In this document: positions 1 to 5,540 of the stretch, in pieces | Layout: the number at the start of each line of letters is the position of its first letter | How positions within the stretch are numbered: position 1 is the first letter of the stretch | NCBI GenBank assembly: GCA_017555685.1 | Contig: JAFZFW010000060.1 | Location: 1-7,528 of the forward strand | Length of the DNA: 7,528 nucleotides | Reading direction: 5' to 3' | Source: Methanocorpusculum sp. | GTDB taxonomy: Archaea; Halobacteriota; Methanomicrobia; Methanomicrobiales; Methanocorpusculaceae | Notes under the pieces: generated by a model | Database searches by the model: none | What the model was told of the DNA's origin: nothing | Seen by the model: the letters and a program-made list of their open reading frames with translations, nothing else | Program-made: the position numbers and the translations under genes

Positions 1-765
1 GACACCATTCAGGCAGTGCACAACATTGTAATCGCCGAAGAAGGTTCCGAGATTCACTTAATCGCCGGCTGTGCATCCTCCATGGATACGAAAGTCGGAG
101 CACACTATGGTGTCAACGAAATCTACGTCGGAAAGAACGCAAAAGTTACTTCCACTATGATTCACACCTGGGGAGAAGAGGTCGAAGTCTTCCCGCGTAC
201 CTGTACTGTCGTAGAAGAAGGCGGAACATTCCTTTCCAACTACGTCTGTATGCGCCCGACCAAGATGGTCCAGATGTACCCGACCGCATACCTCAAAGGT
301 GAGGGAGCAGTTGCCCGCTTCTCTGGCGTTATTGTTGCCGGAACCGGATCTTACGTTGACTCCGGATCCCGCGCTGTCCTTCAGGCACCAAACACCAGTG
401 CAGAACTCGTAACCCGTGCAATCACCAACGGCGGAACCATTATTTCCCGCGGTGCAGTTGTCGCAGAGTGCCCGAAGACCAAGGGTCACATCGAATGCCG
501 CGGTTTAATCTTAAAAGACGGCGTTATGCACGCTATCCCGGAGATTGAAGGCCACGTTGTGGACGTCGAGCTCTCTCACGAAGCAGCAGTCGGAAAGATT
601 GCCCGTGACGAAATCGAGTACTTAATGGCACGCGGTCTCTCAGAAGAGGAAGCAACGGCAACCATTATCCGCGGTTTCCTTGACATCAAGATTGAAGGTC
701 TCCCGCCGGCACTGCAGAAGCAGATTGACGCAGCCATTGATTCTGCCGATAACGAAGGCTACTGA
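1..765 (+). CDS. SufB/SufD-family Fe-S cluster assembly scaffold protein (5'-truncated)
   Basis: C-terminal part of a SUF-system scaffold protein, which with the ATPase SufC assembles iron-sulfur clusters in the cytoplasm. The reading frame is open from base 1, so the start lies upstream; the GTG at 16 is an internal valine codon, not a credible start. Counting from that codon, residues 1-150 show the regular short hydrophobic/glycine pattern of the SufBD beta-helix. The family C-terminal block follows: GHIECRGLIL (157-166), whose Cys161 lines up by eye with the catalytic Cys405 of E. coli SufB; the VELSHEA segment with His188-Glu189, matching the LEHEA motif; then a helical RGLSEEEA (about 206-213) and RGFLDI tail. 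The aligned cysteine favours SufB-like over SufD-like, but archaeal members are hard to assign to either, so no symbol is given. Its stop directly abuts the next gene's ATG, indicating an operon. SufC is presumably upstream, outside the window. Confidence 0.93.
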   Translation, partial: DTIQAVHNIVIAEEGSEIHLIAGCASSMDTKVGAHYGVNEIYVGKNAKVTSTMIHTWGEEVEVFPRTCTVVEEGGTFLSNYVCMRPTKMVQMYPTAYLKGEGAVARFSGVIVAGTGSYVDSGSRAVLQAPNTSAELVTRAITNGGTIISRGAVVAECPKTKGHIECRGLILKDGVMHAIPEIEGHVVDVELSHEAAVGKIARDEIEYLMARGLSEEEATATIIRGFLDIKIEGLPPALQKQIDAAIDSADNEGY

Positions 766-1296
766 ATGAAAATTTACGATGTGTCAGCTCCCCTCTGTGA
801 GAGGATGCCGGTATATCCGGGAGACCCGGAGTTTCACCGCGAAGAGCTTCCTGCAGGAGATGCAGTTATCTCGAAGCTCTCCTTTGGAACGCATACCGGA
901 ACACACATCGACGCACCGTCACACTATATAGACGGTGCATCAGGGATTGACGATGTTCCTCTTGCGCAGCTTATCTGCCGCGTAGAGGTCACTGAGTATC
1001 CGGATTTTTCCGGAGATGTCCCTGCTGTTTTTTTTAAACACGCAGAAGCGTTTTCTCTCCCGCTTGCCGAATCTCTCTGCCGTGCAGGGATTACTGTTGT
1101 CGGCTGTGATACTGATTCGGTTGGAGACACCGATGTCCACCTGACGCTTCTCAAAAATAATACGGTAATCATCGAAAACCTCTGTCTGGAATCTGTCCCC
1201 TGCGGAGTGTACCAGATGATTGCTCTCCCGTTGAAAATTGCAGACGCAGACGCAGCTCCGGCAAGAGTTGTTCTGCTTGACACTTTGATAGAATGA
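766..1296 (+). CDS. Cyclase-family (kynurenine-formamidase-like) metal-dependent hydrolase
   Basis: A 176-residue protein of the cyclase/arylformamidase fold. These are usually Zn- or Mn-dependent hydrolases of amide or lactone bonds. Visible signatures are an N-terminal DVSAPL-x-MPVYPGDP segment (5-21), the metal-binding motif H-T-G-T-H-I-D-x-P-x-H (His43, His47, Asp49, His53), a GCDTDSV segment (113-119), and His125 with Glu137-Asn-Leu. The 12-residue spacing of the last pair equals that of His160/Glu172 in KynB. ALPLKIADAD and PAR close the domain. It is shorter than the usual 200-220 residues but has all the key residues. The start is fixed by the abutting TGA|ATG junction; only a weak AAGG lies upstream, so coupling to the SUF gene is likely. 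Arylformamidase activity in tryptophan breakdown is improbable in an anaerobe, since that pathway needs an oxygenase, so the substrate is unknown. Confidence 0.88.
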   Translation: MKIYDVSAPLCERMPVYPGDPEFHREELPAGDAVISKLSFGTHTGTHIDAPSHYIDGASGIDDVPLAQLICRVEVTEYPDFSGDVPAVFFKHAEAFSLPLAESLCRAGITVVGCDTDSVGDTDVHLTLLKNNTVIIENLCLESVPCGVYQMIALPLKIADADAAPARVVLLDTLIE

Positions 1297-1883
1297 TATT
1301 ACATGATGCTGTTGTAAAACTCCGCAAAGCCGGTGAGGATATGGGAACAGAGGACGGAGCACTGATGTATCAGTATCTCCCGAACAACCATGTCTGCCAG
1401 TTCTCCCGCGGAGTCTGTATGGGCTGTGAGTTTGGCGGAAGAATCTCCGAGGTCTCAACCACTGAGCCGTTTTCTGCCTGCATGCGCCTGGAAAATCTCT
1501 ATGATGCTCCGCTGAAATCCGCAAAGACCCGTGCTGCGGCTCTTGGTGCACTGAGTGCTGCTGCAGGCTTTCTGATGCTGAACAGAAAGACCGGTCCGTG
1601 TAACTCGGTCTACTTTGAGGACTGCAAAGCAGAGCTTGTCGAGTTCTGTGCCGGAAAGTCAGTCTACATTATCGGAGATGATATCGCCGGAATCGCCCAG
1701 ACGCTGATGCCTGAAGAAGCAGAGCTGATTCTGATTAACGGCGAGGCATTCTTTGAGGATGCTCAGCTTGAGGAGATTGAAGAGGTCTTGGCTCTGGGAA
1801 AAGAGGTTATGCTGATTGGGCAGAACTGTCACGGGCTGGCAGCGCTGATGCATATCCCAATCTGGTGTCCATACGGGACGTAA
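1293..1883 (+). CDS. Cysteine-rich protein of unknown function, possibly distantly DUF364-like
   Basis: I do not recognise this 196-residue protein with confidence. The ATG overlaps the previous stop codon (ATGA), no Shine-Dalgarno is evident, and the gene is therefore probably translationally coupled to the hydrolase. It is rich in cysteine: a C-x6-C-x2-C cluster (35, 42, 45), then Cys63, 103, 111, 119, 179 and 192, nine in all. The N-terminal half is mixed alpha/beta with a helical alanine-rich stretch (about 75-97). The C-terminal half looks Rossmann-like: a strand KSVYIIGDD (122-130), ELILINGEAF (144-153), an acidic helix (155-168), and KEVMLIGQNC (170-179). This order resembles the DUF4213/DUF364 putative heavy-metal-chelation proteins, but the match is by layout only. 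Its position behind a SUF scaffold gene makes a metal or Fe-S role conceivable. There is no signal peptide or membrane segment. Confidence 0.8.
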   Translation: MILHDAVVKLRKAGEDMGTEDGALMYQYLPNNHVCQFSRGVCMGCEFGGRISEVSTTEPFSACMRLENLYDAPLKSAKTRAAALGALSAAAGFLMLNRKTGPCNSVYFEDCKAELVEFCAGKSVYIIGDDIAGIAQTLMPEEAELILINGEAFFEDAQLEEIEEVLALGKEVMLIGQNCHGLAALMHIPIWCPYGT

Positions 1884-1886
1884 AAT

Positions 1887-1903
1887 CCCTTCTTCTTTTT
1901 TCC
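1887..1903 (+). terminator. Probable T-run terminator of the suf-linked operon
   Basis: Just after the stop codon of the cysteine-rich gene lies a pyrimidine tract ending in six T residues (1896-1901). Intrinsic termination in archaea depends mainly on such T-runs on the non-template strand, and this one sits between two gene groups and before a new TATA box. No clear stem-loop precedes it, so the assignment rests on position and composition. Confidence 0.55.
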
Positions 1904-1926
1904 AGAACTCTTCCGAGAGTACAGTG

Positions 1927-1936
1927 TTTATATTAT
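1927..1936 (+). promoter_or_regulatory. TATA box of the glm operon; near-leaderless transcript predicted
   Basis: TTTATATTAT at 1927-1936 is the only strongly AT-rich TATA-like element in the 76-base gap before glmM. Archaeal transcription normally starts about 22-27 bases downstream of the TATA box, which puts the start at roughly 1954-1960, at or just before the glmM ATG. No ribosome binding site lies ahead of that ATG, in keeping with a leaderless message. The upstream BRE is not clear. No operator-like inverted repeat is seen. Confidence 0.68.
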
Positions 1937-1959
1937 AGTACAGCTAAAATAACCACATT

Positions 1960-3216
1960 ATGCTCTTTGGTTCATCCGGGATTCGTAAGCTCTATTCGCA
2001 GGAGCTGTTGTCCTTAGGTCCGCTTGTCGGGGCGGCAGTGGCTGTTGATGCAAAGCGGGTAGTTCTTGCAACCGATTCAAGAACAAGCCGCAGTACCTTG
2101 AAGGATGCCATTCTCTCCGGTCTGCTCTCAGGCGGTGCCGAGGTTCGCTTCGGCGGAATTGCTCCGACACCGTCGGTAGCACTTGCCGCAGGAAATGCTG
2201 ACGCCGGGGTGATGATTACCGCATCCCACAATCCGGAAAACTATAATGGATACAAACTCTTCAGACCTGACGGTTCATCCTACACGCTTGCTCAGCAGGC
2301 GGAGATTGAAGAGCGTGCGGCAAGCCCGGTCTATGCCGCATGGGATAAGCAGGGCTCAGTGACGCCTGCAGATATCATCACTCCGCACAAGGAAAAAATC
2401 CTTGCTGATATTACTGTTCCTGAATCCGTGAAGGTAATTGTAGACTGTGGAAACGGGGCAGGAGGCCGCATCACGCCTGTAGTTCTTGGTGCAGACGGAG
2501 CGTTAGTGATTCCGGTAAACTGTGATGCTTCCGGAAAGTTTGCCAGACCATCCGAGCCGCTGGAGAAAAATCTCCTGCATATCCCGGCTCTTATCAAAAA
2601 GACGGGGTCTTCCTGTGCTGTTGTAAACGACGGTGATGCAGACCGGATGATGGCATTCGACAACCGCGGACGCTATGTGGACGGAGATCAGCTGTTAGCC
2701 CTCTTTGCCAAATATCTCGACGCAAAGCAGGTTGTAACCACTGTCGATGCGTCTATGGCCATAGAAGAAGTTGCTGACGTCCGCAGAACTCCGGTGGGAG
2801 ACAGCTTTGTTTCCGAAGAACTGCTGTCCTGGGGAACATTCGGCGGTGAACCATCGGGAAGCTGGATTTTCCCGAAGCATTCCCTCTGTCCGGACGGACC
2901 GTATGCTGCCGCGCTCTTTGCCGAGATTTCTTCCGAATGGGATGTGGCTGAAGAGCTTGACGCACTTCCCAAATACACCATTCTCCGTGACGCGGTTATG
3001 ACTCCGCACGGAAAAGAGATTATGCATCAGTTAGGTGCGGAGAACCCGACTGACGGTATCCGTTTCTCAGACGAAAACGGCTGGTATCTTATCAGAGCCA
3101 GCGGAACCGAACCAAAGGTCAGATGTACGGCAGAAGGCAGAACCAAAGAGGATGCAAAACGTATGCTTGAAGCCGGAATGTCTGCACTGAAGAACGCAGA
3201 AAAGGAGGTACAGTAA
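1960..3216 (+). CDS. glmM: Phosphoglucosamine mutase (alpha-D-phosphohexomutase family)
   Basis: Converts GlcN-6-P to GlcN-1-P in the cytoplasm, the second step to UDP-GlcNAc. The 418 residues carry all family motifs in order: N-terminal FGSSGIRK (3-10); the phosphoserine loop TASHNP with Ser89, followed by NYNGYK; the metal loop DGDADR with Asp224, Asp226, Asp228 and Arg229; the sugar-binding GEPSG (296-300); and the phosphate-binding RASGTEPKVR (379-388). It is somewhat shorter than usual (about 445-455 residues). The sugar loop reads GEPSGS rather than the GEQSGH or GEMSGH typical of GlmM and PMM/PGM. The start is certain: an in-frame stop lies at 1945-1947 and this is the only ATG before the motif. 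It is first gene of the operon, and its last A is shared with the glmU ATG. Motifs alone would also fit phosphomannomutase/phosphoglucomutase; glmU and glmS alongside decide for GlmM. Confidence 0.92.
   Translation: MLFGSSGIRKLYSQELLSLGPLVGAAVAVDAKRVVLATDSRTSRSTLKDAILSGLLSGGAEVRFGGIAPTPSVALAAGNADAGVMITASHNPENYNGYKLFRPDGSSYTLAQQAEIEERAASPVYAAWDKQGSVTPADIITPHKEKILADITVPESVKVIVDCGNGAGGRITPVVLGADGALVIPVNCDASGKFARPSEPLEKNLLHIPALIKKTGSSCAVVNDGDADRMMAFDNRGRYVDGDQLLALFAKYLDAKQVVTTVDASMAIEEVADVRRTPVGDSFVSEELLSWGTFGGEPSGSWIFPKHSLCPDGPYAAALFAEISSEWDVAEELDALPKYTILRDAVMTPHGKEIMHQLGAENPTDGIRFSDENGWYLIRASGTEPKVRCTAEGRTKEDAKRMLEAGMSALKNAEKEVQ
3203..3208 (+). promoter_or_regulatory. Strong ribosome binding site of glmU
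   Basis: AGGAGG lies seven bases before the glmU ATG, inside the last codons of glmM. It is a near-complete match to the 16S rRNA 3' end (context AAAGGAGGTA). It fixes the glmU start at the TAATG overlap and should allow independent initiation as well as coupling. It contrasts with the absence of any such site before glmM. Confidence 0.85.
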
Positions 3217-4415
3217 TGCAGTGTGTAATTCTTGCCGCAGGCGAAGGATCGCGTATGCGTCCGCTGACGACAACCCGCCCGAAAGTTATGCTTCCGCTTG
3301 CCGGAAAACCAATCCTTGAGCATTTAATCAGAAACGTAAAAGAAGCAGGAATCAGCGATATCATTATCGTTGTCGGCTATCGGGAAGAGGCTATCCGCGC
3401 CTACTTCGGCGACGGAACTGCTTTCGGTGTGAAAATCACGTATGTTGTCCAGAGAAAACAGCTTGGAACAGCTGACGCACTCCGTTCTGCCGAGCCGTTT
3501 GTAACTGATACTTTCCTGATGTTAAACGGTGATATGGTGGTAACCGTTGATGATCTGAAGGCTGTCTGCAGTACTGAAGCACCGGTGATGGCTGTGACTA
3601 CCACTACACATCCGGAGGACTTCGGAGTGGTAACACTTGCCGGTGACAAAATCTCCTCTCTTGAGGAGAAGTCCCTGCACCCGAAATCCAACATCATCAA
3701 CGCCGGCGCATATCTATTCGAGACAGAAATCTTTGCTGTCCTGAAGAAAATCTCTCCGTCTTCCCGCGGTGAGTATGAGCTGACCGATGCCTTAATGGAC
3801 TATATTGCAGAAAGCCGCCTGTCAGCATATACGCTTTCCCTCTGGATGGATGTAGGCTACCCCTGGGATATGCTTGCCGCAAACGAGCATCTGCTCTCGA
3901 CCCTGGAAGACACCCGTCTTGGAGAGGTTGAGGAAAATGTCGTAATCAAAGGCGCAGTCTATCTGGGACCGGGTGTGGTTGTCAAATCCGGAACATACAT
4001 CGAAGGTCCGTGTATTATCGGGGAAAACACCACTGTTGGTCCGAATGCATATCTGCGTCCGGGAACCACGGTCGGGAAAAACTGTCACATAGGCCATGCG
4101 GTAGAGATTAAGAACTCCATTATCTTTGACGGCACGAAAGTCCCGCACTACAACTACATCGGCGACAGTGTGATTGGAAGCGGCTGCAACTTCGGAGCAG
4201 GAACCAAAATCGCCAACCTCCGCCATGATCATGGAATTGTAAAGGTTGCCGGCATCTCTACCGGACGCAAAAAGTTCGGCGCGGTCATCGGGGACAACGT
4301 CCAGTTCGGCATCAACTGTTCCGTCAACACCGGCTCTTCTGTTGGAAGCGGCTGTAAGATTGCGCCGAATACGCTGATTACCGGAAAGCTTGACAATGAC
4401 ACGGTGGTGAAGTGA
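3216..4415 (+). CDS. glmU: Bifunctional sugar-1-phosphate uridylyltransferase / glucosamine-1-phosphate acetyltransferase
   Basis: Acetylates GlcN-1-P with acetyl-CoA and transfers UMP to give UDP-GlcNAc, the last two steps of the pathway. In this 399-residue protein residues 1-225 are the nucleotidyltransferase domain: LAAGEGSRMRPLT with RPK (Lys23), the LGTADAL nucleotide-site motif (83-89), metal ligand Asp106 in LNGDM, the sugar-phosphate motif EEK (150-152), NAGAYLF (162-168) and Asp212 in WMDVGYPWD. From about 240 a left-handed beta-helix of hexapeptide repeats follows. It ends in the GlmU acetyltransferase signature: KNSIIFDGTKVPHYNYIGD (299-317) with the catalytic His311, then NFGAGTKIANLRHD. 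This arrangement matches the archaeal ST0452-type enzyme rather than the order of loops in bacterial GlmU. ST0452 also accepts GalN-1-P, so a second product is possible. The start is supported by the AGGAGG site. Confidence 0.93.
   Translation: MQCVILAAGEGSRMRPLTTTRPKVMLPLAGKPILEHLIRNVKEAGISDIIIVVGYREEAIRAYFGDGTAFGVKITYVVQRKQLGTADALRSAEPFVTDTFLMLNGDMVVTVDDLKAVCSTEAPVMAVTTTTHPEDFGVVTLAGDKISSLEEKSLHPKSNIINAGAYLFETEIFAVLKKISPSSRGEYELTDALMDYIAESRLSAYTLSLWMDVGYPWDMLAANEHLLSTLEDTRLGEVEENVVIKGAVYLGPGVVVKSGTYIEGPCIIGENTTVGPNAYLRPGTTVGKNCHIGHAVEIKNSIIFDGTKVPHYNYIGDSVIGSGCNFGAGTKIANLRHDHGIVKVAGISTGRKKFGAVIGDNVQFGINCSVNTGSSVGSGCKIAPNTLITGKLDNDTVVK
4406..4410 (+). promoter_or_regulatory. Ribosome binding site deciding the start of the GlmU paralogue
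   Basis: GGTGA, matching the 3' half of the AGGAGGTGAT consensus, lies four bases before the ATG at 4415, within the end of glmU. A GTG directly before that ATG would leave only one base of spacing, so the ATG, which overlaps the glmU stop as TGATG, is preferred. Confidence 0.5.
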
Positions 4416-5539
4416 TGAGTATCCAGGCAGTTATTCTGGCAGGCGGAGAAGGCATGCGTCTTCGCCCGCTCACCAAAAACCGCCCGAAGGTACTTCTGCC
4501 GGCAGGAAACCGCCCTATCTTAGAGCATGTCTTAGATGCGGTTGTGGGAGCCGGAGTCCGCGACATCACGGTTGTTGTCGGTTACCGCAAAGAACAGGTG
4601 ATGAAGTTCTTAAACACCTATCCGGTACCGGTAAACGTGGTTGTGCAGAACAAACAGCTTGGAACGCTCCACGCACTTTCCTGCGCCAAAGATGCAGTAC
4701 ATGCTGACCGTCTTCTCGTCCTTCCGGGAGACAATTATATCAATGCGGCATCCATCCGCGCTCTCATCGAGGAGGAAAATGCCGTACTTGTTGCCCCGCA
4801 TCAGCGTCCGTGGGATTACGGAGTGATTACTCAGAAGGATGGTTTCCTGTGTTCCACGAATATGCGTGCCTTTGATGTTCCGTCAGGTTCGCTGGTGGAA
4901 ACCGGGGCTTATGTTCTGAACCGGAAACTCTACGAGGAATTCTTTGCGATTGACGAGCCTGATCTCGTGGTAAAAGAGATGGATTATACCGCCCGCCAGG
5001 TAAAAGTGGTGGAGGCTTCCAACTGGTATGATGCGGATACTTTTGTGGATCTGCTGGAGCTGAACCGGTATCTCTTAAAGAAGCAGTCTTCACTTCTGCG
5101 CGGAAGTATTGATCAGCGGGCAACAATCCGCGGTCATGTGGTTCTGGGAAAAGATGTCAGCGTTGGACCGGGTACGGTAATCCATGGTCCGGCTGTCATT
5201 GGGGACGGCTGTGTGATTCATGCAAACGTCTGTATTGAGCCGGGAACTGCGCTTGGTGCACGGGTTGAAATTGAACCGTTTACCTATATGAAAAACAGTA
5301 TTGTCATGAGCGATACACTGATAGGTGCCCAGTCCCGTATTGTGGACTCGATTATCGGCGAGGGCTGTACGCTGGAGATGGTCAGTACTTCGTCCAGGGG
5401 ATTTGGTTCGGTTGTCGGAGACCGCACTTCTATTGGTGCATTCACCCATCTTTGCGGAGCAATCATCGGAAACAATGTGGAGATTGACGGCGGAAAGGTC
5501 ATCGATTCGGAAATCCCCAGTGATACGCGGGTGATGTGA
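4415..5539 (+). CDS. Diverged GlmU paralogue: sugar-phosphate nucleotidyltransferase with hexapeptide beta-helix
   Basis: Tandem paralogue of the preceding glmU (374 residues); by hand alignment about 35 of the first 57 comparable residues are identical. The nucleotidyltransferase core keeps LAGGEGMRLRPLT-x2-RPK (Lys25), LGTLHAL (82-88), PGDN with Asp106, ETGAYVLN (162-169) and Asp206 in WYDADTF. Where glmU has EEK, the sugar-phosphate motif, this protein reads NMR (149-151). The C-terminal half is again a left-handed beta-helix (from about 232), and KNSIVMSDTLIG (293-304) aligns without gaps to the glmU signature. But the catalytic His is Ala305, the PHYNYIGD block is lost, and NFGAGT is absent, so no acetyltransferase activity is expected. 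It may be a nucleotidyltransferase for another sugar, or a regulatory partner of GlmU, as GlgD is for GlgC. Initiation at the adjacent GTG (4412) is possible but less likely. Confidence 0.88.
   Translation: MSIQAVILAGGEGMRLRPLTKNRPKVLLPAGNRPILEHVLDAVVGAGVRDITVVVGYRKEQVMKFLNTYPVPVNVVVQNKQLGTLHALSCAKDAVHADRLLVLPGDNYINAASIRALIEEENAVLVAPHQRPWDYGVITQKDGFLCSTNMRAFDVPSGSLVETGAYVLNRKLYEEFFAIDEPDLVVKEMDYTARQVKVVEASNWYDADTFVDLLELNRYLLKKQSSLLRGSIDQRATIRGHVVLGKDVSVGPGTVIHGPAVIGDGCVIHANVCIEPGTALGARVEIEPFTYMKNSIVMSDTLIGAQSRIVDSIIGEGCTLEMVSTSSRGFGSVVGDRTSIGAFTHLCGAIIGNNVEIDGGKVIDSEIPSDTRVM
5530..5535 (+). promoter_or_regulatory. Ribosome binding site of glmS
   Basis: GGTGAT lies five bases upstream of the glmS ATG, inside the last codons of the preceding gene. 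It matches the 3' part of the anti-Shine-Dalgarno complement. With a one-base gap between stop and start, it supports the ATG at 5541, which places the catalytic cysteine at residue 2. Confidence 0.55.
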
Positions 5540-5540
5540 G

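Noticed and set aside
16..18. GTG at 16 as the start of the SUF gene
   Set aside because: The frame is open to base 1 and the SufB/D fold needs more N-terminal sequence than would be present, so the gene continues upstream.
940..1551. 203-codon minus-strand reading frame across the hydrolase and cysteine-rich genes
   Set aside because: It lies antisense to two conserved, coupled genes, its translation shows no recognisable domain, and it has no promoter or ribosome binding site. It is a shadow frame.
1884..1959. Small RNA or small gene in the gap before glmM
   Set aside because: The 76 bases are accounted for by a T-run terminator and a TATA box; there is no stem-loop or short reading frame with a start signal.
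4412..4414. GTG as start of the GlmU paralogue
   Set aside because: The ATG immediately after it has better spacing from GGTGA and forms the usual TGATG coupling with the glmU stop; only one residue differs.
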